Of a DNA stretch of 64,000 bases, positions 13,793 through 21,204 are shown piece by piece; positions within the stretch are counted from its first letter, which is position 1; the number at the start of each line of letters is the position of its first letter. A program made the position numbers and the translations under genes. The stretch is taken from positions 1-64,000 of the forward strand of contig NZ_QXDF01000004.1 in the NCBI RefSeq assembly GCF_003550175.1, written 5' to 3'. Source of the DNA: Dichotomicrobium thermohalophilum. Its GTDB lineage: Bacteria; Pseudomonadota; Alphaproteobacteria; Rhizobiales; Rhodomicrobiaceae. Under the pieces are notes generated by a model. It did no database searches. It was not told the origin of the DNA and worked only from the letters and a program-made list of their open reading frames with translations.

Positions 13793-14671
13793 ATGGCCGA
13801 GCAGCAGGAATACCTGACCACCAAGGAGGTCGCCGCGCTTCTGCGCATCAAGGAGCGCAAGGTCTATGACCTGGCCGCGAGCGGCGCGATCCCCTGTTCA
13901 CGCGCGCTCGGCAAGCTTTTGTTCCCCCGTCGGGAGGTGGAGGCCTGGCTGCAGGGCGAGGGGGGCCAGTTTTCCGCCGCCCCGCGCGTTGCGCGGCCGA
14001 ACGTGGTGCTGGGCAGCCATGACCCGTTGCTGGAATGGGCACTGCTCGAATCCCGCGCTCAGTTGGCGAGCTTTCTTGGCGGCAGCCACGACGGGCTCGA
14101 GCGGTTTGCGCGTGGTGAAGGCATAGCAGCCGGGTTGCATATTCATGAGGCGGGTGGCTGGAACACCGAGACGGCGTCGGCGCGCTTTGCCGAGGGGGAT
14201 TGCGTGCTGGTGGAGTGGGCCTGGCGCCAGCGCGGGCTTATCCTGCCCGAAACGCTGGCGGCTGAGGTGCGCGAACTGGCCGATCTGAAGGGGCGTGTCT
14301 TTGCCCCGCGCGCGGCGGAGACCGGCAGCCAGACGCTCTTCGAGACGCTGCGCGCTGAAGCCGGCCTGAAGCACGACGACATCGAACTCATCGCGCCGGC
14401 CCGCAGCGAGGCCGACGCGGTTTTGGCTGTCGTCGACGGCAAGGCCGACGCCGCCTTTGGCCTCAAATGTCTGGCGCGCCGCTTCCGGCTGGCCTTCGTC
14501 CCGCTGATTTCGGAACGCTTCGACCTGCTGGTGTCGCGGCGCGCCTGGTTCGACCCGCCGTTCCAGACCCTGCTGAGCTTCTGCCGCCGGCCCGAATTCG
14601 CCGAAAAGGCCGCTGATCTGGGCGGCTATGACGTTTCCGGCTTCGGGACGGTCCACTTCAACAGCGCCTGA
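13793..14671 (+). CDS. HTH regulator with periplasmic-binding-protein-like domain, probably a tungstate/molybdate sensor
   Basis: This 292-residue cytoplasmic protein starts with an excisionase/MerR-superfamily winged helix (residues 7-55: YLTTKEVAALLRIKERKVYD, then GKLLFPRREVEAWL). It continues into a type-2 substrate-binding-protein-like domain (about 70-285) of the PBP_like family. In such one-component regulators the second domain senses a small ligand. Here it lies between moeA (59 bases upstream) and the convergent tungstate transporter, so it is a plausible oxyanion- or cofactor-responsive controller of tup and fdh. It has no ModE-type molbindin domain. The ligand is inferred from context only. 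Confidence 0.8.
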   Translation: MAEQQEYLTTKEVAALLRIKERKVYDLAASGAIPCSRALGKLLFPRREVEAWLQGEGGQFSAAPRVARPNVVLGSHDPLLEWALLESRAQLASFLGGSHDGLERFARGEGIAAGLHIHEAGGWNTETASARFAEGDCVLVEWAWRQRGLILPETLAAEVRELADLKGRVFAPRAAETGSQTLFETLRAEAGLKHDDIELIAPARSEADAVLAVVDGKADAAFGLKCLARRFRLAFVPLISERFDLLVSRRAWFDPPFQTLLSFCRRPEFAEKAADLGGYDVSGFGTVHFNSA

Positions 14672-14682
14672 ACGGCAACTTT

Positions 14683-14750
14683 GTCATTGCGAGGCCCGGC
14701 AATCCAGCCAAGTGCACGACGCTGCATTGCTTCGCTACGCTCGCAATGAC
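14683..14750. repeat. Complete dispersed palindromic repeat between regulator and tupA
   Basis: GTCATTGCGAG at 14683-14693 and its exact reverse complement CTCGCAATGAC at 14740-14750 bound a 46-base middle that contains GGCAATCCAGCC. This is the common GTCATTGCGAG..GCAATCCAG..CTCGCAATGAC type of bacterial intergenic element. It sits between two convergent genes, where it may also help to end transcripts. A one-armed relative lies at 111-167. Confidence 0.75.
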
Positions 14751-14777
14751 GTTGGTTTAGCGAGCGTCAGAGCGTCG

Positions 14778-15611
14778 TTAGCCCTCGCCCCTGTCGGCAT
14801 TCGGAGTGAAGAGCTGCTGGCCCTGCACCTCGAAGGACGCGATGGCGCTCTGGCCTTCCTCCGACAGGATCCAGTCGATGAAGCTCTGCGCGGCCTCCAC
14901 GTTCACGTTCGGATGCTTCTCCGGGTTCACCATGATGATGCCGTACTGGTTGAACAGCGACGGATCGCCCTCGACCAGAATTTCATGGTCGCCCTTGTTG
15001 CCGAAGCTGATCCAGGTCGCCCGGTCGGTCATCACATAGGCGTCCATGCCAACACCGGTGTTGAGCGTCGCGCCCATGCCCGAGCCGGTTTCGCGGTACC
15101 AGGTGCCGCTGGCCCTGGTGGGATCGACGCCGGCAACGTCCCACAGGCTCATCTCCTTCTTGTGCGTGCCGGAGTCATCGCCGCGCGAGGCAAATGCGGC
15201 CTGCTCCTCGGCGATCTTGGCAAGCGCAGCGGGGGCGTCGTCCATGCCCTTCACGCCGGCCGGATCGTCCGCCGGGCCGACAATGACAAAGTCGTTGTAC
15301 ATCACGTCATAACGCTCGACGCCGTAGCCTTCCGCGACGAACTTTTCTTCCGCCGGCTTGGCATGCACGAGCAGGACATCGCCGTCACCCCGGCGGCCGT
15401 TCTCCAGCGCCTGGCCCGTGCCGACCGCGACGACATTGACCTTGATGCCGGTCTCTTCCTCGAACATCGGCAAAATGTGGTCGTAGAGGCCGGAGTTCTG
15501 GGTCGAGGTCGTCGACTGGACGATGATGGAGTCCTCGGCCGCCAGCGGATTGACGGCTGTCGCCAGCGCGAGCGCAACGCCCGCCAGCACGCTCATGAAC
15601 ATCTTCTTCAT
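14778..15611 (-). CDS. tupA: Tungstate ABC transporter, periplasmic binding protein TupA
   Basis: This 277-residue solute-binding protein has a signal peptide (residues 1-25, cleaved near NPLAAEDS). The TTTS-type oxyanion motif of TupA is present as QSTTSTQNSG at residues 32-41, and RETGSGMGATLN carries the second anion-contact loop. This signature separates TupA from the molybdate protein ModA. It binds tungstate in the periplasm and hands it to TupB. It is last in the minus-strand tupB-tupC-tupA set, 29 bases after tupC, with an AGGAGGAACG ribosome site. The nearby formate dehydrogenase is the likely consumer. Confidence 0.92.
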   Translation of the reverse strand: MKKMFMSVLAGVALALATAVNPLAAEDSIIVQSTTSTQNSGLYDHILPMFEEETGIKVNVVAVGTGQALENGRRGDGDVLLVHAKPAEEKFVAEGYGVERYDVMYNDFVIVGPADDPAGVKGMDDAPAALAKIAEEQAAFASRGDDSGTHKKEMSLWDVAGVDPTRASGTWYRETGSGMGATLNTGVGMDAYVMTDRATWISFGNKGDHEILVEGDPSLFNQYGIIMVNPEKHPNVNVEAAQSFIDWILSEEGQSAIASFEVQGQQLFTPNADRGEG

Positions 15612-15640
15612 CGTTTCACGTTCCTCCTTCTTTCTTGGGC

Positions 15641-16405
15641 TTACAAAACAATCCGCCCGGCGACGTAGTCACGCGCCGCACGGGACACCGGCTCATTGAA
15701 GAACCGCTCCGCCGGGGTGTGCTCGACCAGCTTGCCGCGATGCATGAAGATGACATCTTCGGCCAGCCGTCTGGCCTGGCCCATGTCGTGGGTGATGAAG
15801 ATGATCTTCACACCCCGCTCTTCCCGCGCCTTGGTGACGATCTGTTCGATCATCAGCACGGAAGCCGGGTCGAGACTGGCAGTCGGTTCATCAAGAAAAA
15901 GGACCTCAGGGTCGGTGGCGAGCCCGCGGCCCAGCGCAAGGCGCTGCTGCTCACCGCCGGAAAGCAAGCGCGCCTGTTGGCGCTCACGGTCGGCCAGCCC
16001 GACCATTTCAAGGATTTCACGCCGCCGCGCCTTGTCCGCACGCCCCCTCAGGCGCAGCACAAAGTCGATATTCGCGGCGACCGAGCGGCGCAGCAAAACG
16101 GGCCGCTGGAACACCATCGACTGACGCTTGCGGATGTCCGGCGTCATGGGCTCGCCGGCCCACAGGATTTGCCCTTCCGTCGGCGGGATCAGCCCGTGAA
16201 GGAGCCGCACCAGCAGGCTCTTGCCCGCCCCGTTGGGGCCCATGATGACGGTGAAGGTGTCGTCAGCCAGCGTGAGATTGACGTGATCGACGAGGGTCTT
16301 GCCGTCGATCGTGAAAGTCAGGTCGCTGGCGTGGCACAGCGCCTGCCCCGGCGCGGCATCAGCGAGCCGCGCGACATCGGCCTCAAAGCGTTGCGCCTCA
16401 AGCAT
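15641..16405 (-). CDS. tupC: Tungstate ABC transporter, ATPase TupC
   Basis: This 254-residue ABC ATPase has Walker A GPNGAGKS at residues 56-63, Q-loop VFQRPVLL, signature LSGGEQQRLALGRG, Walker B VLFLDEPTASLD and the switch histidine in FITHDMGQ. It energises tungstate import together with TupB. Its start overlaps the end of tupB by 8 bases. It has an N-terminal extension of about 25 residues before the ABC fold. Without the neighbouring tupA it could be read as a generic phosphate/molybdate ATPase; the operon fixes the substrate. Confidence 0.9.
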   Translation of the reverse strand: MLEAQRFEADVARLADAAPGQALCHASDLTFTIDGKTLVDHVNLTLADDTFTVIMGPNGAGKSLLVRLLHGLIPPTEGQILWAGEPMTPDIRKRQSMVFQRPVLLRRSVAANIDFVLRLRGRADKARRREILEMVGLADRERQQARLLSGGEQQRLALGRGLATDPEVLFLDEPTASLDPASVLMIEQIVTKAREERGVKIIFITHDMGQARRLAEDVIFMHRGKLVEHTPAERFFNEPVSRAARDYVAGRIVL

Positions 16406-17105
16406 AGGCGGGCCTCGACGCGGTTGCGCGCAGCGACATGACGAGCGCGTTGACGGTGATGGCGATGAGCATCAGCACAGCCCCCAGCGCGAGCGCGAGC
16501 GCCAGCTCGCCCTTTTGGGTTTCGAGCGCGATCGTGGTGGTCATGACGCGCGTCAGATGCTTGATGTTGCCGCCGACGACGATGACGGCGCCCACCTCCG
16601 CCGTGGCGCGGCCGAAGCCTGCGAGCGCGACCGTCAGCAGTGAAATCCGGGCATCCCAGATCAGCGCGCCCATCGCCGTGAACCGGGGCACGACGAGCGA
16701 ACGGAACTGCTCGGCATATTCGTTGTGCAGGTCCTCCATCACCTGGCGCGACAACGCCGCGATGATGGGCGTAATGAGGATGGTCTGCGCGATGATCATC
16801 GCGGTGGGCGTATAGAGAAGCTGAAGCCAGCCGAACGGCCCCGCGTTCGACAGCGCCAGATAGACCACCAGACCCACCACGACCGGCGGCAGCCCCATCA
16901 GCGTGTTCATAAGCACCAGCACGGCGCCCCGCCCGGGAAAGCGGCTGATCGCAACGATCGCGCCGAGCGGGAAGCCGATGATGCACGCGATCACCATGGC
17001 GCTGAGGCTGACGCGGAGGGAAAGCGCGATGATCTCCAGCAGCTCAGGGTCGCCCGAGACCAGCAGCCCGAGCGCCAGCCAGAGCGCATCTCCGTAATCC
17101 TGCAT
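16398..17105 (-). CDS. tupB: Tungstate ABC transporter, permease TupB
   Basis: This 235-residue inner-membrane permease has five or six hydrophobic segments and the EAA-like cytoplasmic loop near AALIWDARISLLTVALAGFGRATAEVGAV of binding-protein-dependent transporters; TupB and WtpB share this layout. I start it at ATG 17105, where AAGGAA lies 9 bases upstream; a GTG at 17126 would add seven residues. It is the first gene of the tup operon, and a perfect inverted repeat lies 25 bases upstream at 17130-17152. Confidence 0.88.
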   Translation of the reverse strand: MQDYGDALWLALGLLVSGDPELLEIIALSLRVSLSAMVIACIIGFPLGAIVAISRFPGRGAVLVLMNTLMGLPPVVVGLVVYLALSNAGPFGWLQLLYTPTAMIIAQTILITPIIAALSRQVMEDLHNEYAEQFRSLVVPRFTAMGALIWDARISLLTVALAGFGRATAEVGAVIVVGGNIKHLTRVMTTTIALETQKGELALALALGAVLMLIAITVNALVMSLRATASRPAYA

Positions 17106-17129
17106 AATTATGCATTCCTTACGCACAAA

Positions 17130-17152
17130 GTGCAGACTTGCGCATTCTGCAC
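17130..17152. promoter_or_regulatory. Perfect inverted repeat upstream of tupB, candidate operator
   Basis: GTGCAGA (17130-17136) and TCTGCAC (17146-17152) are exact reverse complements separated by 9 bases that contain the palindrome TGCGCA. The site is 25 bases before the tupB start, where a repressor would overlap the promoter or early leader. The region before the HTH regulator (13738-13776) shares the words TGCATAATT and CATTCTGCA with this one, which hints that the same protein reads both. Confidence 0.55.
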
Positions 17153-17278
17153 CATCGTGCGCGCAGGCGCAACGCCGATCCAGGCCGCCATGCGCGGGAA
17201 GTCGCGCGCTATCGCCAGCGTGCGCGCGACGCGCCGCCCGGATGACGAACTTCGATTTTCCGAAAGGAAACTGTGGTC

Positions 17279-18292
17279 TTAGGCCGTCTTGTCGGCTGCC
17301 TGCGCCTGGACCACCGTCACCGCGATGAGGCGGTAGACATCTTCGGCGGAGCAGCCGCGCGAGAGGTCGTTGGCAGGGCGGGCAAGGCCCTGCAGGATGG
17401 GGCCGATCGCCTTGGCGCCGCCAAGCCGCTCGGAGAGCTTGTAGCCGATATTGCCGGCTTCCAGCCCGGGAAAGACAAACACGTTGGCCCGGCCTTCAAG
17501 CGGCGAGCCGGGCGCCTTGCTGGCATTGATCTCAGGCACAAGCGCCGCGTCGAGCTGGATGTCGCCGTCCACGACCAGGTCCGGCCTCGCGGCACGGACC
17601 ATCTCTGTTGCCTGGCTGACCTTGTCGACCAGTTCATGCGCCGCGCTGCCCCGTGTGGAGAAGGACAGCATCGCCACGCGCGGATCCATGCCCAGAAGTT
17701 CCGCCGCGCTGTCGGCCGAGGCCTGGGCGATCTGGGCGAGCTGGGCGGCGTCCGGCGCCACCACCAGGGCGCAGTCGGCAAAGATCACCGCGCCGCGCGG
17801 CGACTCGTGGTGCGGCTCGCACAGCATCATGATGAAGAAGCTTGAGACCATGTCATAGCGCTTGCCCACGCCGATGACCTGAATGGCCGCGCGCACGGTA
17901 TCGGCGGTCGTGTTAGCCGCGCCCGCGATGGTGCCATCGGCCTGACCACCGCGCACCATCATGTTGGCGAAGTAAAGCGGCTGACGCATCGTCGCGCGGG
18001 CCGACTCCGGGTCCATCCCCTTGTGCCGGCGCATCTCGCAGAACAGTTCGGCGAAATTGTCGAAATCCGGTGACTTGGCCGGATCGACCACCTGGATGCC
18101 CAGACCATCGCCGCCTTCGGCAGCGATCGCCTCGCGTACGGTCGATTCATCGCCGAGAAGCGTGACTCGCGCGAGCCCCTCGCGCACCGCACGAACAGCC
18201 CCTTGCACAATGCGTGGGTCTTCGCCCTCTGCCAGGACGATATGCTTCGGGTTGGCGCGCGCGCGTTCAAGAAGATCGTCGAAAGGCTTCAT
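17279..18292 (-). CDS. pta: Phosphate acetyltransferase
   Basis: Pta converts acetyl phosphate plus CoA to acetyl-CoA plus phosphate. The 337-residue protein is the short form, with only the PTA/PTB catalytic domain and no N-terminal regulatory domain as in E. coli. Motifs include VLAEGEDPR at the start, [15 protein letters not shown]-like [11 protein letters not shown] and [15 protein letters not shown] near the C-terminus. It lies just downstream of xsc on the same strand, the usual pairing in taurine and isethionate degradation, in which Xsc makes acetyl phosphate. A 90-base gap with a hairpin separates the two genes. Confidence 0.93.
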   Translation of the reverse strand: MKPFDDLLERARANPKHIVLAEGEDPRIVQGAVRAVREGLARVTLLGDESTVREAIAAEGGDGLGIQVVDPAKSPDFDNFAELFCEMRRHKGMDPESARATMRQPLYFANMMVRGGQADGTIAGAANTTADTVRAAIQVIGVGKRYDMVSSFFIMMLCEPHHESPRGAVIFADCALVVAPDAAQLAQIAQASADSAAELLGMDPRVAMLSFSTRGSAAHELVDKVSQATEMVRAARPDLVVDGDIQLDAALVPEINASKAPGSPLEGRANVFVFPGLEAGNIGYKLSERLGGAKAIGPILQGLARPANDLSRGCSAEDVYRLIAVTVVQAQAADKTA

Positions 18293-18327
18293 GCGAGTGG
18301 CTCCAGCCTGCTGGCGGACGTATGGAA

Positions 18328-18358
18328 GCGCCCGCCATCCGCGGGGGACGGCGGGCGC
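18328..18358. other. Stem-loop between xsc and pta
   Basis: GCGCCCGCC (18328-18336) and GGCGGGCGC (18350-18358) form a perfect 9-bp stem with a 13-base loop. No T-run follows on the minus strand, so it is probably an intercistronic element that tunes xsc against pta and not a terminator. Confidence 0.5.
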
Positions 18359-18382
18359 GCATCTTGAATGGTTAAGGCTTTT

Positions 18383-20131
18383 TTACGCGTAAGCCTTGTA
18401 CTTGTCGAGGTAGCGCACAGGCTTCTTGAGGGCGTCGCGACGGAACGGATCGCCCAGCTCGCGGCTGACCATGACTTCCAGGACGGTGGTCTTGCCATCC
18501 TTCTGGGCCTCGCAGGCCGCGCGCAGCGCCGGGCCGACATCGCCAAGCTTCTCGATACGGTGGCCGTCGGCGCCCATGGTCTTGGCGATTTCGGCGAAGC
18601 TCGGGTTCTCCAGATTGGTGCCCTGGAAGCGGCGGTTATAGAAGTCGACCTGGTTCTTCTTCTCCGCACCCCACTGGCGGTTGTTGAACACCACCGCGGT
18701 GACCGGGATGTTCTCACGCACGCAGGTGAGGATCTCGCCGAAGCTCATGCCCCAGGCGCCCTCGCCGACATAGGCGACCGCCGGACGCTCCGGCTGCGCG
18801 ACCTTCGCGCCGATGGCCACCGGGAAGGCGTAACCACAGTTGCCGAAGCTCATCGCCGCCAGCATCGAGCGCGGGCGGTCAAAGCGGAGATAACTGTTCG
18901 CCACCGAGCAGATGTTGCCGATGTCGGTGGAAACGACCGCATCCGCCGGCATGGCTTTTTCCAACTCGCGCAGCATCTCGCGCGGATGCATCATGTCCGG
19001 CTCGGCCTTGATCATATCGAGGCTGTAGGGGTCGGTTTCATGCTTCCAGTTGGAAAGCTCTTCTTCCCAGGCCTCTTTCTCAGCCTTGATCGTGGCCAGG
19101 CGCTCCGCCTCATTCGTGCGGCAGGCAAGCTCGCGGTTCTGCAGGCCCTCGTAGAGCGCCTCGGCCGCGGCCTTCGCGTCGCCGTTGATCCCCACGGAAA
19201 TCTTCTTGACCAGCCCCAGCATTTCGGGGTCCGCGTCGACCTGGATGATCTCCGCGTCTTTCGGCCAGTAGTCGAGGCCGTGCTGCGGCAGCGTGCCGAA
19301 CGGGCCAAGGCGGCTGCCCAACGCAAGCACAACGTCGGCCTGCGCGATCAGCTTCATGCCGGCCTTGGACCCCTGATAGCCGAGCGGGCCGGCCCATAGC
19401 GGGTGGCTTGCCGGGAAGGCGTCGTTGTGCAGATAGCTGGTCACGACCGGCGCGTTCAGATGCTCGGCCAGATGGATGCAGGCTTCGACGCCTTCGGCGT
19501 TGATGACGCCGCCGCCCGACAGGATGACCGGGAACTTCGCCTTGGCCAGAAGCTGTGCGGCTTTTTCCAGGCTCTCCCTGCCGCCGGGACCGCGCTCGAC
19601 ACGGATCGGTTCGGGGATCTCGTAATCCGCTTCGCCGTAGAAGAAGTCCCGCGGAATATTGAGCTGCGCCGGACCCATCTTGAGCATTGAGCGGTCAAAG
19701 CAGCGGCCGGTGATCTCCGCCATGCGCGCGGGGTGATTCACATGGCCCTGGTACTTGGTGATCTCGGAAAAGATCGGAAGCTGGTTCGTCTCCTGGAAGC
19801 CGCCAAGCCCCATGCCCATGGAGCCCGCTTCTGGCGTGATGCAGACGACCGGCGTGTGTGCCCAGTAGGCCGCCGCGATGGCGGTGACGAAGTTGGTGAT
19901 GCCCGGACCGTTCTGGGCCATGCACACGCCGTGACGGCCGCTGACGCGGGCATAGCCATCGGCCATGTGGCCCGCGCCCTGCTCATGCACGGTCGGGATG
20001 TAGCGGATGCCCGCGGCCGGGAAAAGGTCCAGCGCGTCCATGCAGGCGGAGCCGACGATGCCGAACACTTCGGTCACGCCATTGGCCGCCAGAGTTTCGA
20101 CAAATGCTTCGCTCGGGGTCATACGTGTCAT
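18383..20131 (-). CDS. xsc: Sulfoacetaldehyde acetyltransferase
   Basis: Xsc is a thiamine-diphosphate enzyme that splits sulfoacetaldehyde with phosphate into sulfite and acetyl phosphate. The 582-residue length and the sequence are typical of Xsc: EVFGIVGSACMDALDLFPAAG, the glutamate in HEQGAGHMADGYAR, and the ThDP loop YVGEGAWGMSFGEI..FNNRQWG, in which GEG replaces the usual GDG. This desulfonating step is the core of taurine, isethionate and sulfoacetate breakdown. It is transcribed alone or with pta from the region 20132-20343, which carries nested palindromes. Sulfite oxidation or export genes are not in the window. Confidence 0.95.
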   Translation of the reverse strand: MTRMTPSEAFVETLAANGVTEVFGIVGSACMDALDLFPAAGIRYIPTVHEQGAGHMADGYARVSGRHGVCMAQNGPGITNFVTAIAAAYWAHTPVVCITPEAGSMGMGLGGFQETNQLPIFSEITKYQGHVNHPARMAEITGRCFDRSMLKMGPAQLNIPRDFFYGEADYEIPEPIRVERGPGGRESLEKAAQLLAKAKFPVILSGGGVINAEGVEACIHLAEHLNAPVVTSYLHNDAFPASHPLWAGPLGYQGSKAGMKLIAQADVVLALGSRLGPFGTLPQHGLDYWPKDAEIIQVDADPEMLGLVKKISVGINGDAKAAAEALYEGLQNRELACRTNEAERLATIKAEKEAWEEELSNWKHETDPYSLDMIKAEPDMMHPREMLRELEKAMPADAVVSTDIGNICSVANSYLRFDRPRSMLAAMSFGNCGYAFPVAIGAKVAQPERPAVAYVGEGAWGMSFGEILTCVRENIPVTAVVFNNRQWGAEKKNQVDFYNRRFQGTNLENPSFAEIAKTMGADGHRIEKLGDVGPALRAACEAQKDGKTTVLEVMVSRELGDPFRRDALKKPVRYLDKYKAYA

Positions 20132-20278
20132 GAAAAAAGTCCTTTATCCTGCCTTTACACGTTCCTCGATCGTTTCGGGACTGATGGCCCGGTGCCGCAC
20201 ATCCGAACGGCCCATCCCCATGTGCCACGCTCGGACATTTCGGCTGGTTATAGCACGGCGTTTACGCCCGTGCAGCCA

Positions 20279-20301
20279 AAAATGAAAATGTGTTCATTTT
20301 C
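20279..20301. promoter_or_regulatory. Nested palindromes upstream of xsc, candidate IclR operator
   Basis: Two inverted repeats overlap here. AAAATGAA (20279-20286) pairs with TTCATTTT (20293-20300) across 6 bases, and GAAAATG (20284-20290) pairs with CATTTTC (20295-20301) across 4 bases. The AT-rich block stands out from GC-rich surroundings. It lies about 150 bases upstream of the xsc start and just downstream of the iclR gene. It is the obvious site for the neighbouring IclR regulator. Confidence 0.6.
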
Positions 20302-20343
20302 TCGTGTCGCGTCCTTCTCCGTACCGCTGAACACTGCCTTTGC

Positions 20344-21195
20344 TTATGCCGCTGAGCCGTGACCGCGATCAGCATCATCCGCCGGCATCAACCCGCACAG
20401 TTCGCTGGCGGCTTCGCGCAGCGGGTCGATCAAGGCCAGGGCGTCATCCAGGCTCATCCGCTGCGTCGGCCCGTGCATGGCGAGCGTGGCCACAAGCCGC
20501 TCGCTGTCATCAAGGATCGGTACGGCGACCGCCACCATGCCCTCGACGAATTCCTCCTTGTCGGTACCTATCTCCGTCTGCGCGACGGCCTCGAGCGCGG
20601 TCAGCAGCTCCTCGGGATCGGTGATCGTGTTGGGCGCATGTGCTGTCAGGTCGAGCGTGCGCACGAGGTTTTCGCGCCGTGCCGGCGGCAGGCTGGACAA
20701 ATACAGCTTGCCGCTCGCCGTGCAGTGAAACGGGACCAGCGAGCCGACGGGAAGCTGAACGCGCAGCGGCCAGCGCGTCTCGATGCGCTCCAGATAGACC
20801 ATGCCGCCTTCTTCCGGCAGGGTGATATTGCAGGTCTCCCCGACCCGCTCGGACAGTCGCCTCAGCACGGCCTGCCGCGCCTGCAGAAAGCGGTTGAAGC
20901 CGAGCACGTCCCGCGCCACTGTGCGCAGGCGCTTGCCGGGCAGGTAGCGGCGACCGTCGAGGTCCTTCTCCAGAAAGCCCTCATGCTCCAACCGCTTGCA
21001 CAGGCGGTGAATGGTCGGCTTCGGCAGGCCAAGCGTCTCGTTGATGTCGGTGGGCGTCAAAGGCGTCCCGGCCCTGGCGAGCGCCTCCAGAATGTAGAGC
21101 GAACGCACGCCGGTCGGCACGTGCTCCCCGTCCTTTTCGGGCGTTCGGTCCATATCCGCTCCGGTTGCGCTGACCAGTGTCTTGGCCGGTCCCAT
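20344..21195 (-). CDS. IclR-family transcriptional regulator of the sulfonate cluster (IseR-like)
   Basis: This 283-residue protein has an N-terminal IclR winged helix (about residues 25-80: SLYILEALARAGTPLTPTDIN, LGLPKPTIHRLCKRLEHEGF). The C-terminal GAF-like effector domain follows, with VYLERIETRWPLR and FHCTASGKLYLSSL. I start it at ATG 21195, which has AGGTGAG 6 bases upstream; a GTG at 21204 is also in frame. It begins directly after dctM and so is translationally coupled to the transporter. IclR-type IseR controls isethionate use in known clusters, and by analogy this one probably senses isethionate or sulfoacetaldehyde. Confidence 0.85.
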   Translation of the reverse strand: MGPAKTLVSATGADMDRTPEKDGEHVPTGVRSLYILEALARAGTPLTPTDINETLGLPKPTIHRLCKRLEHEGFLEKDLDGRRYLPGKRLRTVARDVLGFNRFLQARQAVLRRLSERVGETCNITLPEEGGMVYLERIETRWPLRVQLPVGSLVPFHCTASGKLYLSSLPPARRENLVRTLDLTAHAPNTITDPEELLTALEAVAQTEIGTDKEEFVEGMVAVAVPILDDSERLVATLAMHGPTQRMSLDDALALIDPLREAASELCGLMPADDADRGHGSAA

Positions 21196-21204
21196 CGGTC
21201 TCAC

